A DNA stretch of 64,000 nucleotides from Hydrogenophaga palleronii NBRC 102513 (lineage in GTDB: Bacteria > Pseudomonadota > Gammaproteobacteria > Burkholderiales > Burkholderiaceae_C). The position numbers and the translations under genes were made by a program. How positions within the stretch are numbered: the first letter of the stretch is position 1; the number at the start of each line of letters is the position of its first letter. The stretch lies in NCBI RefSeq assembly GCF_001571225.1, contig NZ_BCTJ01000020.1:19988-83987 (forward strand), in the 5' to 3' direction. The notes beneath the pieces were generated by a model. The model was not told where the DNA came from. It did not search any database and was given only the letters and a program-made list of their open reading frames with translations. Shown piece by piece: positions 11,489 to 19,825 of this stretch.

Positions 11489-12409
11489 ATGGCAGAACCG
11501 ACCCTTCAGCATCTCACCGTCAACGGCCAGGCCTCCCGCAGCGGTGAACCCCGTCGGCTGGCTTACTGGGACTGGCCTTGCGCGCAGAACGGCTCTCACC
11601 ACGTGGTGGTGTGCGTGCACGGCCTGTCGCGCCAGGGGCGTGACTTCGACACGCTGGCCCGGGCGCTGAGCGAGCGCGCCCGTGTCATTGCCGTCGACGT
11701 GGCCGGTCGCGGCCACAGCGACTGGCTGGCCGACCCGATGGGCTACCAGATTCCCACGTACGCCGCCGACCTGGCCGCCTTGTTGATGCAGCTGCGCGCG
11801 CAGGACCCGCAGGCCGTGATCGACTGGGTTGGCACCAGCATGGGCGGCCTGATAGGCATGGTGGTGGCGGCACAGCCACCACTGGCACCGCGTCGGCTGG
11901 TGCTCAATGACGTCGGCCCCAGCATCCAGTGGGAGGCGCTGCAGCGCATCGCAACCTACCTGGGCCTGGATCCGTCGTTCGACAGCGAGCAAGCCGCCAT
12001 GGACTACCTGGCCGCCATTTCCGCCAGCTTCGGGCCGCACACCGAGGCGCAGTGGCGGGCTTTGTCGCTGCCGCTGCTGCGCGAGCGCGACCGGCGCTGG
12101 CACCTCCACTACGACCCGGCCATTGCGATGCCGCTCAAGGCGCTGACCGGCATGGCCGACCAGGCCCAGGCGCGGCAGATCGCCAGCGACGGCGAAGCCA
12201 GCCTCTGGGGCATGTACGACAGCATCACGGCACCCACCTTGTTGCTGCGCGGCGCACAGTCGGACCTGTTGAGCGAGGCCACGGCCAGCGAGATGGGGGC
12301 GCGTGGTCCCAAGGCCCGCTGCGTGGTGTTTCAGGGCGTCGGCCATGCGCCGACCTTGGTGGCCGATGATCAGTTGGCCGCCGTCAGGGATTTTCTTTGG
12401 GCCGATTGA
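11489..12409 (+). CDS. Alpha/beta-fold hydrolase
   Basis: 306 residues, no signal peptide, so cytosolic. The fold markers are HVVVCVHGLSRQGRDFD (oxyanion HG), DVAGRGHSDW, the nucleophile elbow GTSMGGLIG with Ser near residue 118, and the C-terminal GVGHAPTL carrying the catalytic His. TLLLRGAQSDLL supplies the acid. Substrate not recognisable; esterase, lactonase or thioesterase are all possible. An in-frame extension upstream overlaps the divergent bdhA start and lacks family similarity, so I begin at the ATG at 11489. relA follows 18 bases later, so the two may be co-transcribed. Confidence 0.85.
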   Translation: MAEPTLQHLTVNGQASRSGEPRRLAYWDWPCAQNGSHHVVVCVHGLSRQGRDFDTLARALSERARVIAVDVAGRGHSDWLADPMGYQIPTYAADLAALLMQLRAQDPQAVIDWVGTSMGGLIGMVVAAQPPLAPRRLVLNDVGPSIQWEALQRIATYLGLDPSFDSEQAAMDYLAAISASFGPHTEAQWRALSLPLLRERDRRWHLHYDPAIAMPLKALTGMADQAQARQIASDGEASLWGMYDSITAPTLLLRGAQSDLLSEATASEMGARGPKARCVVFQGVGHAPTLVADDQLAAVRDFLWAD

Positions 12410-12427
12410 ACCCGCGTTGAACAAGAC

Positions 12428-14752
12428 ATGAAGCGATCGAATCCGCCTCCTTCCGCTGACGCACCCGCCACAGTGGCCTTGCCCGAACTCCCCTCGGCGG
12501 TGCCGTCCGCGATCGTGGCCGCCACCTCCGACAGTCTGCCCAGGCAGGCCCACGCGCTGGCCCGTGCCCGCGCATTCGCGGAACCCCTGCTGGACAGCGA
12601 GCAACTCGATACCGGTGAAAACACCCTGGCGCATGCCGATGCGGTGGCTGGTGTGCTGCAAGAAATCGGCGGCTCCGAGGCCATGCAGGCCGCGGTCTAC
12701 CTGGTGTATGCCTGCCAGCACCTGAACCGGCCGCAGGAGGTGATTGCCAAGGCATTTGGCGACAACTTTGCGGCGCTGGCGCTGGAGACCACCAAACTGG
12801 TCCAGCTGCAGCGCCTGGCGCGCATAAAGACCGCCGCAGCGCAGGCCAAGAAGGACGAGGAGCGACAGGCCGCGCAAGACCTTTCGCTGCCGGTCACGAC
12901 CCCGGGCAAGACGCCGGTGTCCGAACTCGCTGCGAGCCAGACCGAGAACGTGCGCAAGATGCTGCTGGCGTTCTCGCGCGACCTGCGCGTGGTCATGCTG
13001 CGCCTGGCCTCGCGCCTGCAGACGCTGCGCTACTACGCCGCCTGCAAAGGCGATCCCGGCGAGGCCCTGGCCAGCGAATCCCTGCACGTGTTTGCGCCGC
13101 TGGCCAACCGCCTCGGCATCTGGCAACTGAAATGGGAGATGGAAGACCTCGCCTTCCGTTTTCTGGAGCCGCAGACCTACAAACACGTGGCGCGCCTGCT
13201 GGATGAAAAACGCGTCGAGCGTGAGGCCCATGTGGAGCAGGTGCGCCAGCTGCTCGAGATCGACCTGCAGCGGCAGGGCGTGACGGCATCGGTGCAGGGC
13301 CGCCCGAAACACATCTACAGCATCGTCAGGAAGATGCGCGGCAAGTCGCTGGACTTCGACCAGGTGTTCGACATCCGGGCGCTGCGCGTGATCGTGCCGA
13401 ACGTGGACGACTGCTACGCCGCGCTCGCCCATGTGCACGCCAGCTACACGCCGGTGGCCAACGAGTTCGACGACTACATCGCCAAACCCAAGCCGAACGG
13501 TTACCAGTCGCTGCACACCGTGGTGCGCGATGCGGAGGGCAGGGCGTTCGAAATCCAGATCCGCACCCAGGCAATGCACGACCACGCCGAACACGGTGTG
13601 GCCGCGCACTGGGCCTACAAGGAAGCTGGTGCCAAGGGTTACGCCGGTGTGGCCGCGAGTTCGGAGTACGACGCCAAGATCGCCGTGCTGCGCCAACTGC
13701 TGGCCTGGGAGCGTGACCTGAGCGGTTCTGCGAAGGGGCTGTTCGACGACCGCATCTACGTGCTCACGCCCGACGCTGCCATCGTGGAACTGCCGCAGGG
13801 CGCCACGGCGGTCGACTTTGCCTACACGGTGCACACCGACCTCGGCCACCGCTGCCGCGGCGCGCGTGTGGACGGCGCGATGGTGACGCTCAACACACCG
13901 CTGCAGAACGGGCAGACGGTGGAGATCACGGCCACCAAAGAGGGTGGGCCGTCGCGCGACTGGCTCAACGGCGAGCTGGGTTACCTGGTCAGCCACCGGG
14001 CCAAGAGCAAGGTGCGCGCCTGGTTCAACGCCCAGGCCATGGAAGAGACCATGGCGCGCGGCCGTGAGGCGGTGGAAAAACTCTTGCAGCGTGAAGGCAA
14101 AACCGCGACCAAGCTCGACGACCTGGCGGTGGCCATGGGCTTGGCCTCGGCCCAGGAGCTGTTTGAACAGGTCGGCAAGGACGAGCTGTCGCTGCGTGCG
14201 ATCGAAACGCAGTTGCGCCCGCCCGAGCCCGAAGCGCCGTCGGAAATCCCGACCTGGCTCAAGAAGCCACGCAAACCGTCAGCCCAACCGAATGGTGGTG
14301 TGTTGGTCGTGGGGGTGGACTCGCTGATGACGCAGCTGGCGAAATGCTGCAAGCCGGCACCGCCGGACGAGATCGGTGGCTTTGTCACACGCGGCAAGGG
14401 CGTGAGCATCCACCGCGCCGACTGCAGCGACTTCGCACATCTGCAGCGCAAGAACCCCGACCGGGTGATCGAGGTGCAATGGACCGGCCACGTGGCGCCC
14501 GACCGGGACGGGCGTGCGGCGGTATACCCGGTGGACGTCGCCATCGAAGCGCAAGACCGTCAGGGCCTGCTGCGCGACATCTCGGACGTGTTCGCACGGG
14601 AGAAGATGAACGTCATCGGCGTGCAGACGCAGTCTGTGCGTGACATCGCCTGGATGACCTTCACCATCGAGGTGGCCGACGCGCGCCAGGTGGCGCGAGC
14701 CATGGCAGTGGTGGGCGATGTGGCGGGTGTGCGCGTGGTGCGCCGCAAATAA
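12428..14752 (+). CDS. relA: GTP pyrophosphokinase RelA ((p)ppGpp synthetase I)
   Basis: 774 residues. Order: an eroded HD hydrolase domain (about 50-210), the synthetase domain (about 290-400; HIYSIVRKMRGKSLDFDQVFDIRALRV, then EFDDYIAKPKPNGYQSLHTVV), TGS domain (about 440-500; DDRIYVLTPDAAIVELPQGATAVDFAY), a Cys-containing segment (LAKCCKPAPPDEIGGFVTRG) and a C-terminal ACT domain (YPVDVAIEAQDRQGLLRDIS). The EFDD motif is the RelA-type ExDD signature, where SpoT has RxKD. The hydrolase HD/ED residues are missing: YACQHL stands where bifunctional enzymes have a His-Asp pair. So this should be a synthetase only, acting at the ribosome on uncharged tRNA. Starts 18 bases after the hydrolase gene. 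Confidence 0.94.
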   Translation: MKRSNPPPSADAPATVALPELPSAVPSAIVAATSDSLPRQAHALARARAFAEPLLDSEQLDTGENTLAHADAVAGVLQEIGGSEAMQAAVYLVYACQHLNRPQEVIAKAFGDNFAALALETTKLVQLQRLARIKTAAAQAKKDEERQAAQDLSLPVTTPGKTPVSELAASQTENVRKMLLAFSRDLRVVMLRLASRLQTLRYYAACKGDPGEALASESLHVFAPLANRLGIWQLKWEMEDLAFRFLEPQTYKHVARLLDEKRVEREAHVEQVRQLLEIDLQRQGVTASVQGRPKHIYSIVRKMRGKSLDFDQVFDIRALRVIVPNVDDCYAALAHVHASYTPVANEFDDYIAKPKPNGYQSLHTVVRDAEGRAFEIQIRTQAMHDHAEHGVAAHWAYKEAGAKGYAGVAASSEYDAKIAVLRQLLAWERDLSGSAKGLFDDRIYVLTPDAAIVELPQGATAVDFAYTVHTDLGHRCRGARVDGAMVTLNTPLQNGQTVEITATKEGGPSRDWLNGELGYLVSHRAKSKVRAWFNAQAMEETMARGREAVEKLLQREGKTATKLDDLAVAMGLASAQELFEQVGKDELSLRAIETQLRPPEPEAPSEIPTWLKKPRKPSAQPNGGVLVVGVDSLMTQLAKCCKPAPPDEIGGFVTRGKGVSIHRADCSDFAHLQRKNPDRVIEVQWTGHVAPDRDGRAAVYPVDVAIEAQDRQGLLRDISDVFAREKMNVIGVQTQSVRDIAWMTFTIEVADARQVARAMAVVGDVAGVRVVRRK

Positions 14753-14757
14753 ATGCA

Positions 14758-14779
14758 GGAGCGCTCGGAAGAGCGCTCC
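14758..14779. terminator. Perfect 9-bp hairpin after relA
   Basis: GGAGCGCTC and GAGCGCTCC arms with a GGAA loop begin five bases after the relA stop. No T-run follows, so termination would be weak; mRNA end protection is an alternative. Confidence 0.45.
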
Positions 14780-14787
14780 AAGACTGC

Positions 14788-14793
14788 TATACT
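14788..14793 (+). promoter_or_regulatory. -10 element of the tRNA-Val promoter
   Basis: TATACT, 21 bases before the mature tRNA. The expected -35 position overlaps the preceding hairpin and matches the consensus poorly. Confidence 0.55.
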
Positions 14794-14814
14794 GCGAGGC
14801 TTCGGATCGTTTGT

Positions 14815-14891
14815 AGGCGCGTAGCTCAGCTGGTTAGAGCACCACCTTGACATGGTGGGGGTCGTTGGTTCGAGTCCAATCGCGCCTACCA
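14815..14891 (+). tRNA. tRNA-Val (GAC)
   Basis: 77 bases including an encoded CCA. The acceptor stem is AGGCGCG/CGCGCCT with discriminator A. The D arm is GCTC-AGCTGGTTA-GAGC; the anticodon loop TTGACAT within CCACC/GGTGG stems gives anticodon GAC (valine); the T arm contains GGTTCGAGTCC. Confidence 0.97.
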
Positions 14892-14929
14892 AAAAGCCCT
14901 TGCAATTTATTGAGTTGCAAGGGCTTTTT
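14891..14929 (+). terminator. Rho-independent terminator of tRNA-Val
   Basis: AAAAAGCCCTTGCAA and TTGCAAGGGCTTTTT arms, nine-base loop, starting at the last base of the tRNA CCA. It is nearly symmetric and could work in both directions. Confidence 0.9.
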
Positions 14930-15230
14930 GCTTTCCAGCCTTCGGGGCGAGGTGCACGTCAAGCGCAGCGTCCCTTCTGCCCCTGGGCCCCAAGCGTACA
15001 TCCGGTACGATTGATGGACGTCGCGGATCAGGCAGATGCTTGTTCAACCCGTGCTTCACCGGCTTGACGGACCATCCTTCCCGATTCGGTTGTAGAGCGT
15101 GCGTATGTCATGGCAATGCGGCAAGCCTGCGCCAATGATTCTGGAGGTGTCGCTAATATGGCGCCCGCCATGCCGGTTTTTACCGTGGTGCCGTTGCCGC
15201 TCCGGCCCTTATCAGACGATCCGATCCAAC
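14930..15230. other. Intergenic region before the acyltransferase gene
   Basis: About 300 bases without a supported gene. A GGAGG at 15143-15147 precedes an ATG at 15158, but that frame runs into the acyltransferase gene out of phase and has no coding character. The acyltransferase promoter should lie here; I cannot place it. Confidence 0.4.
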
Positions 15231-17171
15231 ATGAATTTTCGTACCGACATCAACGGATTGCGTGCCATTGCGTTGCTGGGTGTTGTGCTCTTTCATTTTT
15301 TGGGAGCAGTGTTGCCTGGTGGTTTTTCGGGGGTAGACGTCTTTTTTGTCATCTCCGGCTTCCTCATGACCTCCATCATTTTTCGAGGCATGGAAGCGCA
15401 GACTTTCAAAATCAGCGCGTTTTACCTGGCACGGGCCAAGCGGATCGTTCCTGCCCTGGCGGTGCTTTGTGGCGTCCTGGTGGTGTTGGGTTGGTTCTTT
15501 CTTCACCCAACTGACTTCGGCACGTTGGGCAAACACGCGCTGGGCAGTCTTTCCTTCAGCTCCAACGTTGTGTATCTCAAGGAAAGCGGCTACTTTGATG
15601 AAGCATCCAAAGAGAAGTGGTTGCTGCACACGTGGTCTCTGTCCGTGGAATGGCAGTTCTATGTGCTGTACCCGATTGCGCTGGTGATTCTGCGCAGATT
15701 CATGCGCTTGCAGCCCTTGCGCTACGTGTTGGCTGCGGGTGCCGTTGCATCGTTTGCACTGTGTGTCTATGCAACGGGGCGTTGGCCCAGCTCGGCGTTT
15801 TATCTCTTGCCTACGCGCGCCTGGGAAATGCTGGTGGGTGGCTTGGCTTTCCTGTATCCCATCCAGCTGACAAGCACGGCCAAAAAATGGACTGAGGCCT
15901 TGGGCGTTGGGGCGATTCTCGTCGCCTACGTGGCGTTCTCGGAGGCGGTTGCCTGGCCGGGGTATGCGGCCGCCTTGCCGGTGTTGGGGACGGTCTTGGT
16001 CATTGTGGCCTCCCGTGAAGACTCCCGGATCACGGGCAATGGGGTCTTCCAATGGTTTGGTGCCGTGTCTTACTCCGTTTACCTGTGGCACTGGCCCTTG
16101 GTGGTATGGCTCAACTATGCGGGCAAGGGTACCGATCTTGTCTGGATGGCTGCCGGAATGTTGTTGTCGGTGGGGTTGGGGGCCTTGTCTTACTACATTG
16201 TTGAAAACCGAAAAAGATGGATGTTGCCGTCTTCCTTTTGGACGAGGGTGCTGGGCCCCAATCTTGGAGGTTTGTTCGTGGTGGCGGCCATCGCATGCGC
16301 GGTCATCGTCTACCAGAATGGGTTTGAATCGCGTTTGAGTCCTCAGTACCTGTCGGTGACAGGGCAGCAGGTGATGCCGCGGCGGGACAATGGCTACTGC
16401 TTCTACGATTTCAACAATGACACCCGCCTGGTGCCCTCGAAAGATGCGATCGTCTGTACGTTGGGGGACCGCAGCAAACGCCCCAAGGTATTGCTTTTTG
16501 GCGATTCTTTCGCTGGGCACTTTGAGCCCTTCTGGGATGAACTTGGCAAGGCCAATGCTGTGGCGATCAATGCGGTGACGACCAACTGGTGCATCCCCAT
16601 CGCGGGCACCGCTTTTGATGGTCCGCCCAGTCACCCTGCTTATGAACAATGCATGCTGAATCGCCGGATGCTGGCGGCGGAGGTGGCCAACTACGACTTG
16701 GTCGTTTTTGCCGGGCAATGGAGCAATGGACTGAAGGCCGGTTATCTGAACGAGGTGATGCAGACGGTGCGCCAAACGGCCGGAATGGTTCCCTCGGTCA
16801 TGGTGATGCCGGCGCCAACCCGGTACGACACCAACGTGTTGAAACGCTTTCAGCGCAGCCTTTTTTACCAAACGCCGTTTGATCTGGGGCAGTACGCCAA
16901 GGGTGGCGACAAGCAGGAAGAAGAGGCTTACGCGAGCTTGCGTGAGGATGCCAAAGACTTGAGCAACGTGCTTTTCCTGGAGCGTGAGCAGTTGTTCGCG
17001 CCATCGGATACCTATGCCAAGTCAGGGCACACGCTGCCATACAGTCTGGATGGCATGCACATCACCCTTGAGGGGGCGCTGGTCGTCGCTGACGCGTTTC
17101 AGAAGGCTCGCATCTATCAGCAGGTCGTGCAGCCCAAACTGGCCCTAATCGCTCATGGCGGCAAGCCGTGA
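15231..17171 (+). CDS. AT3-SGNH acyltransferase (OafA/PatB-like fusion)
   Basis: 646 residues. The N-terminal part (about 1-370) is a membrane acyltransferase-3 domain with roughly ten hydrophobic helices. It opens with the family signature FRTDINGLRAIALLGVVLFHF, followed by SGVDVFFVISGFLMT and HTWSLSVEWQFYVLYP. The C-terminal part (about 415-640) is a periplasmic SGNH hydrolase-like domain: VLLFGDSFAGHFEPF supplies the nucleophile Ser, and YSLDGMHITLEGA the Asp and His. Such fusions O-acetylate LPS O-antigen or other cell-surface glycans, as Salmonella OafA does. Base composition is clearly less GC-rich than its neighbours, and it follows a tRNA gene, suggesting acquisition. No glycan genes are nearby to name the substrate. 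Confidence 0.9.
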   Translation: MNFRTDINGLRAIALLGVVLFHFLGAVLPGGFSGVDVFFVISGFLMTSIIFRGMEAQTFKISAFYLARAKRIVPALAVLCGVLVVLGWFFLHPTDFGTLGKHALGSLSFSSNVVYLKESGYFDEASKEKWLLHTWSLSVEWQFYVLYPIALVILRRFMRLQPLRYVLAAGAVASFALCVYATGRWPSSAFYLLPTRAWEMLVGGLAFLYPIQLTSTAKKWTEALGVGAILVAYVAFSEAVAWPGYAAALPVLGTVLVIVASREDSRITGNGVFQWFGAVSYSVYLWHWPLVVWLNYAGKGTDLVWMAAGMLLSVGLGALSYYIVENRKRWMLPSSFWTRVLGPNLGGLFVVAAIACAVIVYQNGFESRLSPQYLSVTGQQVMPRRDNGYCFYDFNNDTRLVPSKDAIVCTLGDRSKRPKVLLFGDSFAGHFEPFWDELGKANAVAINAVTTNWCIPIAGTAFDGPPSHPAYEQCMLNRRMLAAEVANYDLVVFAGQWSNGLKAGYLNEVMQTVRQTAGMVPSVMVMPAPTRYDTNVLKRFQRSLFYQTPFDLGQYAKGGDKQEEEAYASLREDAKDLSNVLFLEREQLFAPSDTYAKSGHTLPYSLDGMHITLEGALVVADAFQKARIYQQVVQPKLALIAHGGKP

Positions 17172-17472
17172 GATCAGGGCTCCCGAAGTCTTTCTTGCAT
17201 TGTTGAATCCTGGTGGGAGCCTGCAGTGCTCTCAAAGGATTTCAAGCCCCGTGGCCTTTTCCTCGGCACAAGCGTGACGCAACTGGGCAGGAGCCGTCTG
17301 CGCATCGGGCCTTCCGCGCGCTTGGCGTGATTGACGGGCGGCGTTATCGCCTCACTGGCGTGTTTCCTGGATTCTTGTCGCAGGGCTTCCCGCACAGGGA
17401 AAACCCATGTCCGGCGGGCGCGGCGGCCTTTTTAGAATGTGCCGTATCCTCCCCCGCTGATGTGGGGCGCTT
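17172..17472. other. Intergenic region between the acyltransferase gene and phaR
   Basis: 300 bases. GGCTCCC (17178-17184) and GGGAGCC (17215-17221) form a loose inverted repeat after the acyltransferase stop. TAGAAT at 17433-17438 is a possible -10 for phaR. I saw no copy of the tRNA-Val 3' end that would mark an attachment site. Confidence 0.35.
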
Positions 17473-18042
17473 GTGACCCCCTTTCCAGAAAGTCCTGCAG
17501 TGCAAAAAACCAAGGCCGGTAGCGGCAGCGAGCGTGCGCCAGCCGTGCGTGTGATCAAGAAGTACCCGAACCGGCGTCTGTACGACACCGACACCTCGTC
17601 GTACATCACGCTGGCCGAGGTGAAGGCGCTCGTCATGGACAACGAGTCCTTCGTGGTGCGTGATGCCAAGAGCAACGACGACCTGACGCGCAGCATCCTG
17701 CTGCAGATCATTCTGGAAGAAGAAACCGCGGGCGTGCCGATCTTCACCGAGCAGGTGCTGGCGAACATCATCCGTTTCTACGGCCACGCCATGCAGGACT
17801 TCATGGGAGCCTACCTGGAGAAGAACGTCCAGATTTTCATGGACCTGCAGCACAAGATGAGCGAGCAGTCGACCGGTGCCAATCCGGAGGCGTGGAAGCA
17901 GTTCATGAACGTGCAGTCGCCCATGATGCAGGGCATGATGGGCACATACTTGGAGCAGTCGCGCAATGCTTTCACGCAGATGCAGGAACAGATGCAGAAG
18001 AACAGCGAGCAGATGCTGGCAGCGCTGGGGCTCAAGCGATAA
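17473..18042 (+). CDS. phaR: Polyhydroxyalkanoate synthesis regulator PhaR
   Basis: 189 residues. The PHB/PHA accumulation regulator DNA-binding domain is at about residues 24-86 (VIKKYPNRRLYDTDTSSYITLAEVK). Then comes the regulator domain (VPIFTEQVLANIIRFYGHAMQDFMGAYLEKN) and a Met/Gln-rich C-terminal helix (QMQEQMQKNSEQM). PhaR binds PHB granules and DNA; when polymer is made it leaves the phasin promoter and derepresses it. The GTG at 17473 is used here; a GTG at 17500 nearer the domain, with GAAAG before it, is also possible. phaC and phaP are not in the window. Confidence 0.92.
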   Translation: MTPFPESPAVQKTKAGSGSERAPAVRVIKKYPNRRLYDTDTSSYITLAEVKALVMDNESFVVRDAKSNDDLTRSILLQIILEEETAGVPIFTEQVLANIIRFYGHAMQDFMGAYLEKNVQIFMDLQHKMSEQSTGANPEAWKQFMNVQSPMMQGMMGTYLEQSRNAFTQMQEQMQKNSEQMLAALGLKR

Positions 18043-18050
18043 CACCCGGC

Positions 18051-18094
18051 CGACCTGCCGCCATACCTGAGGGTGCCGGGGTAGGTCGTTTTTT
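18051..18094 (+). terminator. Terminator downstream of phaR
   Basis: CGACCT at 18051-18056 pairs with AGGTCG at 18083-18088, followed directly by a run of six T. The internal part can pair further. Confidence 0.7.
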
Positions 18095-18135
18095 CTTCAA
18101 GTGTGTTTTGTGGGCAGGTCTGAGACAATCGGACC

Positions 18136-19521
18136 ATGTCTGAAACGCTTGCCATGCCGCCCCACGCGGCGCCCAAAGTCGGTTTTGTCAGCCTGGGATG
18201 CCCCAAGGCACTGACCGATTCCGAACTCATCCTCACGCAACTCAGCGCCGAGGGCTATCAAACTTCCAAGACCTTTGCCGGCGCCGACCTGGTGATCGTC
18301 AACACCTGCGGCTTCATTGACGACGCGGTGCGCGAAAGCCTGGACACCATTGGCGAAGCGCTGGCGGAGAACGGCAAGGTCATCGTCACTGGCTGCCTTG
18401 GCGCGCGCGAAGGCGAGGGCGGCGGCAACTTGGTGCGCCAGATGCACCCCAGCGTGCTGGCTGTCACCGGTCCGCACGCCACCCATGAGGTGATGACCGC
18501 GGTGCACGAGCACCTGCCCAAGCCGCATGATCCGTTCGTGGATCTGGTGCCGCCGCAGGGCATCAAGCTCACGCCGCGCCACTACGCTTATCTGAAGATC
18601 AGCGAAGGCTGCAACCACCGCTGCACTTTCTGCATCATCCCGTCCATGCGGGGTGATCTGGTGAGCCGCCCGATCGGCGATGTGCTGACCGAAGCGCGCA
18701 AGCTGTTCGAGTCGGGCGTGAAAGAGTTGCTGGTGGTCAGCCAGGACACCTCGGCCTACGGTGTGGATGTGAAGTACCGCACTGGCTTCTGGGACGGCAA
18801 GCCGGTGAAGACCCGCATGTTCGACCTGGTGCGCTCCCTCGGCGAGATCGCCCAGGCCTACGGCGCATGGGTGCGCTTGCACTATGTGTACCCCTATCCC
18901 CATGTGGACGAGATCATCCCGCTCATGGCCGATGGCCTGTGTCTGCCTTACCTGGACGTGCCGCTGCAGCACAGCCACCCCGATGTGCTGCGCCGCATGA
19001 AACGTCCGGCCAGCGGCGAAAGGAATCTGGAACGCATTGCGCGCTGGCGCGAGCTGTGCCCGCAGATTGTGGTGCGCAGCACCTTCATCGCCGGTTTCCC
19101 GGGTGAGACCGAGGCCGAGTTCGACCATCTGTTGAATTTTGTGCGCGAGGCGCGTATCGACCGTGCAGGCTGTTTTGCCTATTCGCCCGTGCCGGGTGCG
19201 ACGGCGAACGAGTTGCCCGACGCCGTGCCCGATGCATTGCGCGAAGAGCGCCGTGCGCGTTTCATGGCCGTGGCCGAGACTGTGTCGGCCGAGAAGCTGC
19301 AGCAGCGCGTGGGCGCGACCATGCAGGTGCTGGTGGACTCGGCACCCGGGCTGGGGAAAAAGGGTGGCATTGGCCGCAGCTATGCCGATGCGCCCGAGAT
19401 CGACGGCGTCGTGCGGCTGCTGCCGCCGGAGAAGATCAGCAAGACCATGAAGGTCGGTGAATTCACCAAGGCCCGCGTGGTCGCTGCACAAGGGCATGAC
19501 CTGTTGGCGGTGCCGGTTTGA
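18136..19521 (+). CDS. rimO: Ribosomal protein uS12 methylthiotransferase RimO
   Basis: 461 residues. Adds a methylthio group to the conserved aspartate of ribosomal protein S12. The N-terminal MTTase domain carries the cluster cysteines in [18 protein letters not shown] and TGCLGA. The radical-SAM core has CNHRCTFC (CxxxCxxC) near residue 158 and the RimO-typical [13 protein letters not shown] after it. A C-terminal TRAM domain (about 390-461) binds the substrate. IIPSMRG and the S12-specific insert separate it from MiaB. Single-gene unit between the phaR terminator and the tRNA-Leu terminator. Confidence 0.96.
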   Translation: MSETLAMPPHAAPKVGFVSLGCPKALTDSELILTQLSAEGYQTSKTFAGADLVIVNTCGFIDDAVRESLDTIGEALAENGKVIVTGCLGAREGEGGGNLVRQMHPSVLAVTGPHATHEVMTAVHEHLPKPHDPFVDLVPPQGIKLTPRHYAYLKISEGCNHRCTFCIIPSMRGDLVSRPIGDVLTEARKLFESGVKELLVVSQDTSAYGVDVKYRTGFWDGKPVKTRMFDLVRSLGEIAQAYGAWVRLHYVYPYPHVDEIIPLMADGLCLPYLDVPLQHSHPDVLRRMKRPASGERNLERIARWRELCPQIVVRSTFIAGFPGETEAEFDHLLNFVREARIDRAGCFAYSPVPGATANELPDAVPDALREERRARFMAVAETVSAEKLQQRVGATMQVLVDSAPGLGKKGGIGRSYADAPEIDGVVRLLPPEKISKTMKVGEFTKARVVAAQGHDLLAVPV

Positions 19522-19643
19522 CGGGTTTCCCGTTGACGTCATCACCCGCCCGGCCATCGTGCCGGGCGCTTCAGGAAGCGAAGCAATGTCTCACGGTGCG
19601 TGAAGCCTGCCTGCAGGTTTTTCGTGTCGCGAAGACAAAAGAA

Positions 19644-19676
19644 AAGGGCTTGCAAACATTGCGTTTGCAAGCCCTT
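19644..19676 (-). terminator. Rho-independent terminator of tRNA-Leu
   Basis: AAGGGCTTGCAAAC and GTTTGCAAGCCCTT arms, five-base loop. On the minus strand it is followed by TTCTTTTGT, so it serves the tRNA; it may also catch rimO read-through. Confidence 0.85.
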
Positions 19677-19681
19677 ATGAT

Positions 19682-19766
<85 letters not shown>

Positions 19767-19782
19767 TTTCAGGAAAAACGCA

Positions 19783-19788
19783 AGTATA
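19783..19788 (-). promoter_or_regulatory. -10 element of the tRNA-Leu promoter
   Basis: TATACT read on the minus strand, 16 bases upstream of the mature tRNA, identical to the -10 of tRNA-Val in this window. The -35 is weak (TTTTCG at a 16-base spacing). Confidence 0.55.
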
Positions 19789-19825
19789 GCAGAGAAAATT
19801 TGCTCGAAAAAAGCTGAGAAAAAAA

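Noticed and set aside
10787..13996. A 1069-codon minus-strand frame opposite relA and the alpha/beta hydrolase
   Set aside because: It runs through three real genes, including part of bdhA in a wrong frame; codon-bias artefact.
15158..15230. Leader peptide with good GGAGG site before the acyltransferase gene
   Set aside because: The frame continues out of phase deep into the acyltransferase gene, with no stop before it and no coding character.
14815..17472. tRNA-Val as attachment site of a full genomic island
   Set aside because: I found no direct repeat of the tRNA 3' end and no integrase; only one foreign-looking gene is present.
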